Positions 22,866 through 36,800 of a stretch of DNA of 64,000 nt are shown in pieces; position 1 is the stretch's first letter, and each line of letters begins with the position of its first letter. Below the pieces are notes generated by a model. That model was given only the letters and a program-made list of their open reading frames with translations, did no database searches and was not told the origin of the DNA. Made by a program: the position numbers and the translations under genes. The stretch covers positions 3,246,476 to 3,310,475 of the forward strand of contig JANJXV010000099.1 in the NCBI GenBank assembly GCA_024803745.1, written 5' to 3'. This DNA comes from Megascapheus bottae. Taxonomy: Eukaryota > Chordata > Mammalia > Rodentia > Geomyidae.

Positions 22866-24053
22866 TTAGATGGTATCCTGTTTAGGTGCCTTTTCTTTCC
22901 CTATATTGCATTTATTTTGGTTTTCTATGTATAGAGCATCTTTGAGAATTCTCTGTAGTGTTGGTTTTGTTTCGACATATTGTTGCAGCTTTTCCCTGGA
23001 ATGGAATGTTTTTATTGTTCCCTCAGTTATGAATGAGAGCTTAGCTGGCTACAGTATTCTTGGTTGGTAGCTATTTGATTTAAGGGCATGACATATATGC
23101 TTCCAGTCACTTCGTGCTAGCATGGTCTCTGCTGAGAAATCTGGGGTTATTCTGATTGGTTTGCTTTTGTAGGTTACTGATCCCTTTTCCCTGGCTGCCT
23201 TTAGGATCTTTCCCTTCGTTTCTATTGATCCAGTTCGGATCACAATGTGGCGGTGGGATGTTCTTTTCTGGTCAGGTCTGTTTGGGGTTCTAAAAGCTTC
23301 TCGTGTGTGGATGGGCCTGCCCTTCTGGATATTTGGGAAATTCTCTGAGATGATTCCCTGAAGTATATTTCCAATACCATTGACCTCCTTCTCCACGCCC
23401 TCCTCAATACCAAGTAGCCTTAAATTAGGCTTCCTAATTGTATCTTGGACCTCCTGAAGCGCTCTCTCATATTTCCTAGATTTGGATTGACTCATTTTCT
23501 GTTCTTCCTCTATAATACCTAAATTATCTTCAGCCACGGAAATTCTCTCCTCTGCATTGTCTAACCTGCTATCAAAGCTATCTACTTTATTTTTCATCTC
23601 CCTTGCTTGTAATTGCTCACTTTTGATGCCTTGCATCTCTTGTTTTAGACCATGTATGGATTTCTTTATCTCCACGATTTCCTTTTGAGTGGTTAGCTCA
23701 GTAGCTTTATTTTCTTTGGACATTTGCTGGAGTTTGGTCACGTTTTTATTTGTGGATTCTATGAATTCATCCATCTTTCTTTGAAAAACCTTTATTATGG
23801 CCTCCTTTATGGCTTCTTCTTTTTCACTTATCACCTTGTTTTTGCTTTCCTCTTGTTCAGGTATGGCTTCCTCCATTATCTCTTTCTTTATATTTTCACA
23901 TTTTTCATTAATGATGTTTATCAATTGCATTTGTGTAGCACTTGGAAGACTCTCCTCTAGGTTTGCCAGTGACTGTTCCATTGTCTGTTTATATTGGGTG
24001 GGGGATGTTGTTTCTTAATTTGACATTTTTCTTGAGTTTCTTGTTCTGCCCAT
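22866..24053 (-). pseudogene. L1 ORF1 of copy 3 (TAA at codon 13, TAG at codon 335)
   Basis: Codon 13 is TAA instead of CAA (plus strand TTTCTTAATTTGACAT near 24017). The longest frame therefore begins at Met25 (23981) and runs 310 codons to the common TAG. The same codon 13 lesion is in copy 4, next in the array, so it predates that duplication or was spread by conversion. The coiled-coil and RRM regions are otherwise intact. Confidence 0.92.
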
Positions 24054-24714
24054 TTGAAAATGGGAGCAAGATTACTACTAAATACGATTATAGTTTTTCA
24101 GATATAACCAACCTAGACGTCTGTAGCTGGCAGAAACTAGATGTTCACAAGTTTTGATTGGTATTATCACTCTTTCTTTTTGTGCACTTACAGACCAGCC
24201 TAATACAACCACTGATAAGCGATTTATACCCAAAACAATAAGCCTCTCAATCCAATCTCTATTGTCTTTAAGTCCCTCTGAGCCTAGAGAATAATTAAAC
24301 ACCTACATATACAATATTGCTCAACAGCCATCAAGTGTAGATCCGTGCAGTATAAGGGTTGAAAGACGACCAGAGGTCCAGAGATAGAAAAAAAGAATGA
24401 GAGAGGTCAGGGGAGGTGCAAGAGGATTAACGTAGGAGTGTAAGAATATTGTAGTAATGAAGAAAAGTTATAGCATAAGGATAACTGACCTGAGTTGGTA
24501 AGTAGGTAGCATATTTGACTACAAAGTTTGGAAAGTATTAGAATAAAACTTATGTGTTGCTGCACGACTAGCTCTTAGCCCAACCAGTGGCCTCACAGTG
24601 GACCATGGGATGGATCTGTTTTTCTTGTCTACGTTGAGGGAAAGGGGTATTTCACAAGATGCAGAAGTGAAGATTTCAGAAGCAAATGCTGTGAGTGAAT
24701 TAGCTCGTAAAAAG

Positions 24715-24930
24715 CATTTTTATTTTCTTTTATCTTTCTGCCAGTCTTGGGGCTTGAATTCAGGGCCTGAGCACTGTCATCGGGTTTTCTCAAGTCTAGC
24801 CCTCTGCGACTTGAGCCGCAGTGCCACATCTAGATTTTCTATCTATGTGATACTGAGCAATCAAACCCAGATCTTCATGGATGCTAGGCAAGCACTCTAC
24901 CACTATGCCAAACTCTCAACCCTGACATAG
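24715..24930 (-). mobile_element. SINE A, spacer 4
   Basis: This is the orthologous copy, with CTGCGACTTGAGCCGCAG, shared only with spacer 5. Confidence 0.78.
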
Positions 24931-24941
24931 TAATTATAAAG

Positions 24942-24972
<31 letters not shown>
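24942..24972. repeat. (TCA)10 microsatellite, spacer 4
   Basis: Ten repeats, shared only with spacer 5. Confidence 0.95.
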
Positions 24973-25169
24973 ATCCAAATATCCTTTCTCCTACAAAGAA
25001 TGAACACTTAACTGTGTCTAATGCTTTTTTTTTAATTTCACTAATTCTTCTGTGTTTTTCCCTCTTGCATTTGTTACACATGACAGCAAAGCTAATCATC
25101 AGGAAAAAATTGATTAGGATACAGAAACCTAATAATATCCTAGTAGATTGACATCAAAAATATGTGCAA

Positions 25170-25371
25170 GATGCCCTGTGTGTTTGACCTAGTGGTAGAG
25201 TCCTTGGCTACCAAGCAGTAAGCCTCAGGTTTGATTCCTCATTACCACATACATAGAAAACGCTGCAAGTGGTGCTGTGGCTCGGTGGGACAGCTAAAGC
25301 CTAAAGAAAGCCCAAGAACAATGTTCACACTCTGAGGTCAAGTCCCAAGACTAGCAAAAACAAAAAAAAAA
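25170..25371 (+). mobile_element. SINE B, spacer 4
   Basis: This is the orthologous copy, with GTGGTAGAG in box A and a ten-A tail. Confidence 0.76.
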
Positions 25372-26415
25372 TTCGACCAGGGGCAAAATGCAGGCAGAGA
25401 AGGCACTGTGAAGCCAATGTTTTGTAAAGGATGAGGGCAATATTGACCCCTAAGTTTGGATCTTACGTAAGAAAGGCTCCTTGAGTCTGAGACCAGACTG
25501 GTAGTTGGGCCTAGTGGAAGACATTGGGATTGGACAAATAAGGTGTGCTGTATACTACATCCACATGTATATTGTGAGACTGGAGGAGAGATTCAGCCTC
25601 CACTATGTCTTTGGTGAGGTCTTTTGTGAGCAAGGATCTTTGTTCATTGGGCCCTGAAAGGTGACCCTGCCTCCCTCACAATGGAACAGAATATGGAACC
25701 CTGGTAACCAAGCCACTGTAACTAACAACCAGCTCAAGCCAGCTCACTTGGCCTGTGGCTCAGGAGGAAGAAAGATGTTGCTGTGCTGTTGCCAAAGGTC
25801 AGGAAACTCGAGTCTCAGGCATGGAAGTTGTGGATATCTTACTCGAAGATGTACATGCTAGATCATTGCCAAGCCACAAATCCAGTATAACAGAACTTTC
25901 TCTAAGAAGAAGGCCATGAAAATCCAGGGCAACCAGATGAGGTAAATTTCTAAGAAGAAATGTATTTGACCCCATCATCCTCCCCACACACTACAACTTT
26001 CTTTTTTTTCATTTTTTTATTGTAATTAGTAAAAGGGTTAGATGATATTTGCCAGATAGAAGGTGCATGAATTCACATACATTGATACCCTTTCACATGT
26101 CTTGGTACCCATTTCCCTCCAACCCCACACCCCCCACCCGTCTTGGTTTTCCCCCCTTCCCTATCAAATTTCAAATATCCAAATACAAATAAATTCAATA
26201 TATCAGATAACAAAGTGAGATACTATACCAATATGGGATAACCAACGGACAGCAAGCAAGAAGAGAGACAACATATTACATTAAGGTCAACAATCATTCA
26301 TTATATGGCTTTTGTGTCAATATCCTGGGGGTCCTTTCAATTAGCTTCACATTATATGGCCTTATATATGGCCTTTTGCTCTATTGCCAATCTCTGCTAG
26401 TAGAGCCCAAGGTTT

Positions 26416-29400
26416 CTACTGATTATGACGAATGAGGAAAACCACTGAACCTAAGTTCCTTTGAGTCTGGCTTACTTCACTTAATATGATTTGTTCTAAG
26501 GCTTTCCATTTCCTAACAAATGGGGCGATGTCATTCTTTCTGACAGCAGCATAGAATTCCATTGTGTACAAATACCACATCTTGTTGATACACTCCTCAA
26601 CTGAGGGACATCTGGGTTAGTTCCATATCTTTGCTATGGTGAATAGTGCTGCAATGAACATTGTTGTGCTAGTGGGTTTAGTATGCCCTTGTTTCTGGAT
26701 TGTTGGGTAAATGCCAAGTACTGGAATTGCTGGGTCATAGGGGAGTTGTATGTTTAGCGTTTTGAGGCACTGCCGCACTGCTTTCCATAGTGGTTGAACG
26801 AGTTTGCACTCCCACCAACAGTGTAGTAGTGATCCCTCCTGACCACATCCCCTCCAGCATCTGTTGTCATTCGTTTTCCTGATCCTGGCCATTCTAACTG
26901 GAGTTAGGTGGAATCTTAGACTTGTTTTGATTTGCATTTCTTTTATGACCAGAGATGTTGAGCATTTCTTCATGTGTCTATAGGCCATTTTTGTTTCTTC
27001 TTCAGAGAAGACTCTCTTTAGTTCTTTGGCCCATTTCGTAATGGGATGGGTGTTACTTTGGAGGTTAGTTTTGGAGTGATTCAATTTTTTGAGTTGTTGA
27101 TATATTTTAGATATGAGGCCTTGGTCCGTTGTTTGGGTGGTGAAGATCTTCTCCCACTCTGTCGGCTTCCTGATTAGTTTACTAGCTATATCCGTTGCCA
27201 TACAAAAGCTCTGCAGTTTAATGCAGTCCCACTTATCCAGCCTTTCTCTGATTTGTTGTGATTCTTGGTCCTTATTAAGAAAGTTTCGACCTGTACCAAG
27301 GAGGCCTAGTGTATCTCCTATTCCTTCCTGTAAACTTTTCAGTGTGTCAGCTTTTACCTCCACGTCTTTGATCCATTTGGAGTTAATTCTAGTGCAAGGT
27401 GACAAAGAAGGATCCAACTTTAGTTTTCTGCAGGTGTTTAACCAGTTCTGCCAGCACAACTTGTTGAAGAGGCTATCTTTCTTCCATTCTATTTTTTTGG
27501 CTCCCTGGTCAAAGATTAGGTGGCCATAGGTCTGTGGTTTAATATCTGGGTCCGCAGGTCTACTCCATTGGACTTCAGGCCTGTTCTTGTGCCAGTACCA
27601 AGCTGTTTTGAGAATTATAGCTCTGTAATAGAGCCTTACGTTTGGAATTGAAATTCCTCCAGCGCTGTTCTTTCTGCTAAGAAGTGTTTTTGCTATACGG
27701 GGTCTTTTATTATTCCATATGAAATTTTGAATTGCCTCTTCTATGTCTTTAAAGAATGACATTGGGATGTTGATGGGTATTACATTGAATTTGTAGATAG
27801 CCCTTGGCAAGATTGTCATTTTCACAATGTTGATTCTTCCAATCCAGGAGCATGGGAGGTTTTTCCATTTCCTTAGTTCTGCTTTAATTTCCTTTTTTAG
27901 GGTTTTAAAGTTTTCATCTAAACGGTCCTTTACATTCTTAGTTAAGCTAATTGCTAGGTACTTTATTTTCTTTGAGGCTATTGTGAAAGGATTTTCTTTC
28001 CTGATTATTGCCTCGTTCCTCTCAGTGTTGGCGTAAAGTAAGGCAGTTGATTTGTGAGGGTTGATTTTATGGCCTGTTACCCTTCCAAAGCTTTGAATCA
28101 GCTCAAGGAGCTTGGGAGTAGAGTCTATAGGATTCTTTAAATACAGAATCATGTCATCTGCTAAGAGGGATAGTTTTATTTCCTCTTTCCCTACTTGGAT
28201 CCCCTTTATGCTTGCTTCTTGCCTTACTGCACAGCCTAGGAATTCTAGTACTATGTTAAAAAGGAGTGGAGAGAGTGGGCATCCTTGTCTCGTTCTTGAT
28301 TTTAGAGGGAATGGCTTTAGATTTTCACCATTAAGTATAATACTAGCAGTGGGTTTCTCATACACAGCCTTTATTACATTGAGAAATGTTCCATGGATTC
28401 CTAGTTTCTCCACATCTTTTAACATAAAGGGGTTTTGGATCTTGTCAAATGCCTTTTCCGCATCTATTGAGACAATCATGTGATTTTATCCCTGCTCCTG
28501 TTGATGTGTTGAATTATATTAATTGATTTGTGTATGTTGAACCAGCTTTGCCTCCCTGTGATGAATCCAGTTTGGTCATAGTGTATATTTTTTTTGATGA
28601 GTTGTTGTAGACGGTTGGCCAGTATTTTGTTGAGAAGTTTTGCATCGAGGTTCATCAAAGAAATGGGTCTATAGATCTCTTTCTTTGATGAATCTCTGTC
28701 TGGTTTGGGGATGAGGGATATGCTGGCTTCACAGAATCAGTTTAGTAAAGAACCTTCATTTTCAATTTCGTTGAAGAGCTTGAGGGGTATTGGTGTGAGC
28801 TCTGCTTTCAAGACCTTATAGAATTCAGCTGTGAATCCATCTGGCCCTGGGCTCTTTTTAAGTGGAAGTTGTCTAATTTCCATTTCTATTTCACAGCTTG
28901 AAATAGGCCTGTTGAGTTGGGATAGCTCTTCTTGGTTCAGTGTGTGTATGTTAATATTGTCTAGGAATTCATCCATTTCTTCTAGATTCTCAAATTTGTT
29001 GGCGTAAAGGTTTGAGAAGTATTCCCTCATGATATTCTGGATCTTGGTAATTTCTGTCGTGATATTACCATTTTCATCTGCGATTTTGTTTATTTCGATA
29101 TGCTCTCTTCTTTTTTTGGTAAGATTTGCTAAGGGCTTGTCAATTTTGTTAATTCTTTCAAGAACCACCTCCTTGTTTTGTTGATTCTTTCTATAGTTTT
29201 TTTTTATTCCAAATCATTTAATTCTGCTTTGATTTTAATAATTTGCTTTCTCCTAATGGGTTTAGGGTTGGTTTGTTGCTCTTTTTCCAGGAGGTTAAGG
29301 TGAGACATTAACTAGTTGGTTTGCCATTTTTCCAACTTGCTGTTGTAGGCACTCCACGCTATAAATTTTCCTCTGAGTACTGCTTTGTTGTGTCCCTAAG

Positions 29401-30258
29401 GAGTTGATATTTGTGTGATCCTTATTGATAAATTTCATAAACAGTTGGATATCTGTTCTGATCTCTTCGATTACACATTGTTTTTGTTTCAACAATGTGT
29501 GGTTCAGTCTCCATGAGTTACAGGGTTTTCTTTGGTGGAGATGTGTGTTCAGCTCCAATTTGATGCCTTTATGGTCTGAGAGTGTGCATGGAATAATTTC
29601 AGTGTTTCTGAATCTGTCCAGGTTTGCTTTATGGCCTAAGATGTGGTCTATTTTGGAAAATGTTCCATGTGCTGCTGAGAAAAACGTATATTGTGGTGTT
29701 ACTGGGTGGAATATTCTGCAGATGTCTGTTAGATCTAGTTGGTCTATATAGTTGTTCAGTTCTAAGGTTTCTCTGTTGAGTTTTTGCCTTGTTGATCTGT
29801 CCATAGGTGAGAGTGGTGTGTTAAACTCACCAACAATCACTGTATTTCGATCTATGTATGGTTTCAGTGTAAGTAAAGGTTGCTTGATGAAGTTTGGAGC
29901 TCCGGGATTGGGTGTGTAAATATTTAGGATTGTTATGTCTTCCGGGAGGAAAGATCCCTTTAGTAGTATGTAGTAACCTTCTTTGTCTTTTCTTAATAAT
30001 TTTAGTTTGAAGTCTATTGTATCTGATATGAGGATGGCAACTCAAGCCTGTTTATGGGGGCAGTTAGCTTGATAGAGTTTATTCCAACCTCTCACTTTCA
30101 AAAGATGATTGTTTTGGGGTAAGATGTGTCTCTTGAAGTCAGCAGAACGATGGCTCTTGCTTTTTGATCCAACTAGACAACCTATGCCGTTTAATTGGAG
30201 AGTTAAGTCCATTGATATTGAGAGTTAGGATTGAGAGATATTTATTAGTTCCTACCAT
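26416..30258 (-). pseudogene. L1 ORF2 of copy 4 (LADD RT variant)
   Basis: Codon 40 is TGA. The endonuclease is split into 29827 to 30045 and 29295 to 29840, and an extra 1-nt loss near 29384 extends the second frame into KIYSVECLQ. The pre-RT part 28737 to 29168 ends at the TGA after GSLLN. The RT core runs from 28479 to 26617 (620 codons). Its active-site motif is SLLADD instead of SLFADD. It ends at AKIWN because a Gln codon became TAA. The region after that, to the homologous stop at 26416, is no longer in the frame. Confidence 0.92.
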
Positions 30259-30306
30259 TTTTAAAAGCTTTTAGTAGGGCCTGTGTCTTGACAGTTCTTG
30301 TGGTCC

Positions 30307-31494
30307 TTAGATGGTATGCTGTTTAGGTGCCATTTCTTTCCCTATATTGCATTTATTTTGGTTTTCTATGTATAGAGCATCTTTGAGAATTCTCTGTAGT
30401 TTTGGTTTTGTTTCGACGTATTGTTGCAGGTTTTCCCTGGAATGGAATGTTTTTATTTTTCCCTCAGTTATGAATGACAGCTTAGCTGGCTACAGTATTC
30501 TTGGTTGGTAGTTATTTGATATAAGGGCATGATATATATGCTTCCAGTCACTTCGTGCTAGCATGGTCTCTGCTGAGAAATCTGGGGTTATTCTGATTGG
30601 TTTGCTTTTGTAGGTTACTGATCCCTTTTCCCTGGCTGCCTTTAGGATCTTTCCCTTCGTTTCTATTGATCCAGTTCGGATCACAATGTGGCGGTGGGAT
30701 GTTCTTTTCTGGTCAGGTCTGTTTGGGGTTCTAAAAGCTTCTCGTGTGTGGATGGGCCTGCCCTTCTGGATATTTGGGAAATTCTCTGAGATGATTCCCT
30801 GAAGTATATTTCCAATACCATTGACCTCCTTCTCCACGCCCTCCTCAATACCAAGTAGCCTTAAATTAGGCTTCCTAATTGTATCTTGGACCTCCTGAAG
30901 CGCTCTCTCATATTTCCTAGATTTGGATTGACTCATTTTCTGTTCTTTCTCTATAATACCTAAATTATCTTCAGCCACGGAAATTCTCTCCTCTGCATTG
31001 TCTAACCTGCTATCAAAGCTATCTACTTTATTTTTCATCTCCCTTGCTTGTAATTGCTCACTTTTGATGCCTTGCATCTCTTGTTTTAGATCATGTATGG
31101 ATTTCTTTATCTCCACGATTTCCTTTTGAGTGGTTAGCTCAGTAGCTTTATTTTCTTTGGACATTTGCTGGAGTTTGGTCACGTTTTTATTTGTGGATTC
31201 TGTGAATTCATCCATCTTTCTTTGAAAAACCTTTATTATGGCCTCCTTTATGGCTTCTTCTTTTTCACTTATCACCTTGTTTTTGCTTTCCTCTTGTTCA
31301 GGTATGGCTTCCTCCATTATCTCTTTCTTTATATTTTCACATTTTTCATTAATGATGTTTATCAATTGCATTTGTGTAGCACTTGGAAGACTCTCCTCTA
31401 GGTTTGCCAGTGACTGTTCCATTGTCTGTTTATATTGGGTGGGGGATGTTGTTTCTTAATTTGACATTTTTCTTGAGTTTCTTGTTCTGCCCAT
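30307..31494 (-). pseudogene. L1 ORF1 of copy 4 (TAA at codon 13, TAG at codon 335)
   Basis: It has the same codon 13 nonsense as copy 3 and a 310-codon remainder (31422 to 30490). It shares LRLLGIEE and RPIHTREAF with copy 3, and KHIYHALIS with copies 5 to 8. It is thus a bridge between the two groups. Confidence 0.92.
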
Positions 31495-32155
31495 TTGAAA
31501 ATGGGAGCAAGATTACTACTAAATACGATTATAGTTTTTCAGATATAACCAACCTAGACCTCTGTAGCTGGCAGACACTAGATGTTCACAAGTTTTGATT
31601 GGTATTATCACTCTTTCTTTTTGTGCACTTACAGACCAGCCTAATACAACCACTGATAAGCGATTTATACCCAAAACAATAAGCCTCTCAATCCAATCTC
31701 TATTGTCTTTAAGTCCCTCTGAGCCTAGAGAATAATTAACCACCTACATATACAATATTGCTCAACAGCCATCAAGTGTAGATCCGTGCAGTATAAGGGT
31801 TGAAAGACGACCAGAGGTCCAGAGATAGAAAAAAAGAATGAGAGAGGTCAGGGGAGGTGCAAGAGGATTAACGTAGGAGTGTAAGAATATTGTAGTAATG
31901 AAGAAAAGTTATAGCATAAGGATAACTGACCTGAGTTGGTAAGTAGGTAGCATATTTGACTACAAAGTTTGGAAAGTATTAGAATAAAACTTATGTGTTG
32001 CTGCACGACTAGCTCTTAGCCCAACCAGTGGCCTCACAGTGGACCATGGGATGGATCTGTTTTTCTTGTCTACGTTGAGGGAAAGGGGTATTTCACAAGA
32101 TGCAGAAGTGAAGATTTCAGAAGCAAATGCTGTGAGTGAATTAGCTCGTAAAAAG

Positions 32156-32371
32156 CATTTTTATTTTCTTTTATCTTTCTGCCAGTCTTGGGGCTTGAAT
32201 TCAGGGCCTGAGCACTGTCATCGGGTTTTCTCAAGTCTAGCCCTCTGCGACTTGAGCCGCAGTGCCACATCTAGATTTTCTATCTATGTGATACTGAGCA
32301 ATCAAACCCAGATCTTCATGGATGCTAGGCAAGCACTCTACCACTATGCCAAACTCTCAACCCTGACATAG
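32156..32371 (-). mobile_element. SINE A, spacer 5
   Basis: No difference from the spacer 4 copy was seen. Confidence 0.78.
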
Positions 32372-32382
32372 TAATTATAAAG

Positions 32383-32413
<31 letters not shown>
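32383..32413. repeat. (TCA)10 microsatellite, spacer 5
   Basis: Ten repeats, the same allele as spacer 4. Confidence 0.95.
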
Positions 32414-32610
32414 ATCCAAATATCCTTTCTCCTACAAAGAATGAACACTTAACTGTGTCTAATGCTTTTTTTTTAATTTCACTAATTCTTCTGTGTTTTT
32501 CCCTCTTGCATTTGTTACACATGACAGCAAAGCTAATCATCAGGAAAAAATTGATTAGGATACAGAAACCTAATAATATCCTAGTAGATTGACATCAAAA
32601 ATATGTGCAA

Positions 32611-32812
32611 GATGCCCTGTGTGTTTGACCTAGTGGTAGAGTCCTTGGCTACCAAGCAGTAAGCCTCAGGTTTGATTCCTCATTACCACATACATAGAAA
32701 ACGCTGCAAGTGGTGCTGTGGCTCGGTGGGACAGCTAAAGCCTAAAGAAAGCCCAAGAACAATGTTCACACTCTGAGGTCAAGTCCCAAGACTAGCAAAA
32801 ACAAAAAAAAAA
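32611..32812 (+). mobile_element. SINE B, spacer 5
   Basis: It is identical in layout and length to the spacer 4 copy. Confidence 0.76.
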
Positions 32813-33856
32813 TTCGACAAGGGGCAAAATGCAGGCAGAGAAGGCACTGTGAAGCCAATGTTTTGTAAAGGATGAGGGCAATATTGACCCCTAAGTTTGG
32901 ATCTTACGTAAGAAAGGCTCCTTGAGTCTGAGACCAGACTGGTAGTTGGGCCTAGTGGAAGACATTGGGATTGGACAAATAAGGTGTGCTGTATACTACA
33001 TCCACATGTATATTGTGAGACTGGAGGAGAGATTCAGCCTCCACTATGTCTTTGGTGAGGTCTTTTGTGAGCAAGGATCTTTGTTCATTGGGCCCTGAAA
33101 GGTGACCCTGCCTCCCTCACAATGGAACAGAATATGGAACCCTGGTAACCAAGCCACTGTAACTAACAACCAGCTCAAGCCAGCTCACTTGGCCTGTGGC
33201 TCAGGAGGAAGAAAGATGTTGCTGTGCTGTTGCCAAAGGTCAGGAAACTCGAGTCTCAGGCATGGAAGTTGTGGATATCTTACTCGAAGATGTACATGCT
33301 AGATCATTGCCAAGCCACAAATCCAGTATAACAGAACTTTCTCTAAGAAGAAGGCCATGAAAATCCAGGGCAACCAGATGAGGTAAATTTCTAAGAAGAA
33401 ATGTATTTGACCCCATCATCCTCCCCACACACTACAACTTTCTTTTTTTTCATTTTTTTATTGTAATTAGTAAAAGGGTTAGATGATATTTGCCAGATAG
33501 AAGGTGCATGAATTCACATACATTGATACCCTTTCACATGTCTTGGTACCCATTTCCCTCCAACCCCACACCCCCCACCCGTCTTGGTTTTCCCCCCTTC
33601 CCTATCAAATTTCAAATATCCAAATACAAATAAATTCAATATATCAGATAACAAAGTGAGATACTATACCAATATGGGATAACCAACGGACAGCAAGCAA
33701 GAAGAGAGACAACATATTACATTAAGGTCAACAATCATTCATTATATGGCTTTTGTGTCAATATCCTGGGGGTCCTTTCAATTAGCTTCACATTATATGG
33801 CCTTATATATGGCCTTTTGCTCTATTGCCAATCTCTGCTAGTAGAGCCCAAGGTTT

Positions 33857-36800
33857 CTACTGATTATGACGAATGAGGAAAACCACTGAACCTAAGTTCC
33901 TTTGAGTCTGGCTTACTTCACTTAATATGATTTGTTCTAAGGCTTTCCATTTCCTAACAAATGGGGCGATGTCATTCTTTCTGACAGCAGCATAGAATTC
34001 CATTGTGTACAAATACCACATCTTGTTGATACACTCCTCAACTGAGGGACATCTGGGTTAGTTCCATATCTTTGCTATGGTGAATAGTGCTGCAATGAAC
34101 ATTGTTGTGCTAGTGGGTTTAGTATGCCCTTGTTTCTGGATTGTTGGGTAAATGCCAAGTACTGGAATTGCTGGGTCATAGGGGAGTTGTATGTTTAGCG
34201 TTTTGAGGCACTGCCGCACTGCTTTCCATAGTGGTTGAACGAGTTTGCACTCCCACCAACAGTGTAGTAGTGATCCCTCCTGACCACATCCCCTCCAGCA
34301 TCTGTTGTCATTCGTTTTCCTGATCCTGGCCATTCTAACTGGAGTTAGGTGGAATCTTAGACTTGTTTTGATTTGCATTTCTTTTATGACCAGAGATGTT
34401 GAGCATTTCTTCATGTGTCTATAGGCCATTTTTGTTTCTTCTTCAGAGAAGACTCTCTTTAGTTCTTTGGCCCATTTCGTAATGGGATGGGTGTTACTTT
34501 GGAGGTTAGTTTTGGAGTGATTCAATTTTTTGAGTTGTTGATATATTTTAGATATGAGGCCTTGGTCCGTTGTTTGGGTGGTGAAGATCTTCTCCCACTC
34601 TGTCGGCTTCCTGATTAGTTTACTAGCTATATCCGTTGCCATACAAAAGCTCTGCAGTTTAATGCAGTCCCACTTATCCAGCCTTTCTCTGATTTGTTGT
34701 GATTCTTGGTCCTTATTAAGAAAGTTTCGACCTGTACCAAGGAGGCCTAGTGTATCTCCTATTCCTTCCTGTAAACTTTTCAGTGTGTCAGCTTTTACCT
34801 CCACGTCTTTGATCCATTTGGAGTTAATTCTAGTGCAAGGTGACAAAGAAGGATCCAACTTTAGTTTTCTGCAGGTGTTTAACCAGTTCTGCCAGCACAA
34901 CTTGTTGAAGAGGCTATCTTTCTTCCATTCTATTTTTTTGGCTCCCTGGTCAAAGATTAGGTGGCCATAGGTCTGTGGTTTAATATCTGGGTCCGCAGGT
35001 CTACTCCATTGGACTTCAGGCCTGTTCTTGTGCCAGTACCAAGCTGTTTTGAGAATTATAGCTCTGTAATAGAGCCTTACGTTTGGAATTGAAATTCCTC
35101 CAGCGCTGTTCTTTCTGCTAAGAAGTGTTTTTGCTATACGGGGTCTTTTATTATTCCATATGAAATTTTGAATTGCCTCTTCTATGTCTTTAAAGAATGA
35201 CATTGGGATGTTGATGGGTATTACATTGAATTTGTAGATAGCCCTTGGCAAGATTGTCATTTTCACAATGTTGATTCTTCCAATCCAGGAGCATGGGAGG
35301 TTTTTCCATTTCCTTAGTTCTGCTTTAATTTCCTTTTTTAGGGTTTTAAAGTTTTCATCTAAACGGTCCTTTACATTCTTAGTTAAGCTAATTGCTAGGT
35401 ACTTTATTTTCTTTGAGGCTATTGTGAAAGGATTTTCTTTCCTGATTATTGCCTCGTTCCTCTCAGTGTTGGCGTAAAGTAAGGCAGTTGATTTGTGAGG
35501 GTTGATTTTATGGCCTGTTACCCTTCCAAAGCTTTGAATCAGCTCAAGGAGCTTGGGAGTAGAGTCTATAGGATTCTTTAAATACAGAATCATGTCATCT
35601 GCTAAGAGGGATAGTTTTATTTCCTCTTTCCCTACTTGGATCCCCTTTATGCTTGCTTCTTGCCTTACTGCACAGCCTAGGAATTCTAGTACTATGTTAA
35701 AAAGGAGTGGAGAGAGTGGGCATCCTTGTCTCATTCTTGATTTTAGAGGGAATGGCTTTAGATTTTCACCATTAAGTATAATACTAGCAGTGGGTTTCTC
35801 ATACACAGCCTTTATTACATTGAGAAATGTTCCATGGATTCCTAGTTTCTCCACATCTTTTAACATAAAGGGGTTTTGGATCTTGTCAAATGCCTTTTCC
35901 GCATCTATTGAGACAATCATGTGATTTTATCCCTGCTCCTGTTGATGTGTTGAATTATATTAATTGATTTGTGTATGTTGAACCAGCTTTGCCTCCCTGT
36001 GATGAATCCAGTTTGGTCATAGTGTATATTTTTTTTGATGAGTTGTTGTAGACGGTTGGCCAGTATTTTGTTGAGAAGTTTTGCATCGAGGTTCATCAAA
36101 GAAATGGGTCTATAGATCTCTTTCTTTGATGAATCTCTGTCTGGTTTGGGGATGAGGGATATGCTGGCTTCACAGAATCAGTTTAGTAAAGAACCTTCAT
36201 TTTCAATTTCGTTGAAGAGCTTGAGGGGTATTGGTGTGAGCTCTGCTTTCAAGACCTTATAGAATTCAGCTGTGAATCCATCTGGCCCTGGGCTCTTTTT
36301 AAGTGGAAGTTGTCTAATTTCCATTTCTATTTCACAGCTTGAAATAGGCCTGTTGAGTTGGGATAGCTCTTCTTGGTTCAGTGTGTGTATGTTAATATTG
36401 TCTAGGAATTCATCCAATTCTTCTAGATTCTCAAATTTGTTGGCGTAAAGGTTTGAGAAGTATTCCCTCATGATATTCTGGATCTTGGTAATTTCTGTCG
36501 TGATATTACCATTTTCATCTGCGATTTTGTTTATTTCGATATGCTCTCTTCTTTTTTTGGTAAGATTTGCTAAGGGCTTGTCAATTTTGTTAATTCTTTC
36601 AAGAACCAACTCCTTGTTTTGTTGATTCTTTCTATAGTTTTTTTTTATTCCAAATCATTTAATTCTGCTTTGATTTTAATAATTTGCTTTCTCCTAATGG
36701 GTTTAGGGTTGGTTTGTTGCTCTTTTTCCAGGAGGTTAAGGTGAGACATTAACTAGTTGGTTTGCCATTTTTCCAACTTGCTGTTGTAGGCACTCCACGC

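Larger units (their letters stand above)
18554..24053 (-). mobile_element. L1 copy 3, near full length, inactive
   Basis: It is the best-preserved copy in the RT and C-terminal half: one TGA is the only break between the RT core and the natural ORF2 stop. ORF1 has a nonsense codon at position 13. Confidence 0.95.
24054..25997. other. Spacer 4
   Basis: It has the same layout, a ten-repeat (TCA)n tract, and the small ORF cut by TGA as in spacer 2. It is almost identical to spacer 5. Confidence 0.7.
22284..29724. repeat. Array unit 4 (7441 bp), twin of unit 5
   Basis: It has exactly the same length as the next unit. From about 24.3 to 29.7 kb it matches the next unit almost base for base. Only a few substitutions were noticed, for example near 25377, 28293, 28975 and 29167. 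Confidence 0.95.
25998..31494 (-). mobile_element. L1 copy 4, near full length, inactive
   Basis: It is nearly identical to copy 5 over ORF2 and the 3' end. It carries the LADD change in the RT active site, a nonsense codon near the ORF2 C-terminus and an additional 1-nt deletion in the linker after the endonuclease. Confidence 0.95.
31495..33438. other. Spacer 5
   Basis: It duplicates spacer 4 at +7441, with the ten-repeat (TCA)n tract and the same TGA in the small ORF. Confidence 0.7.
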
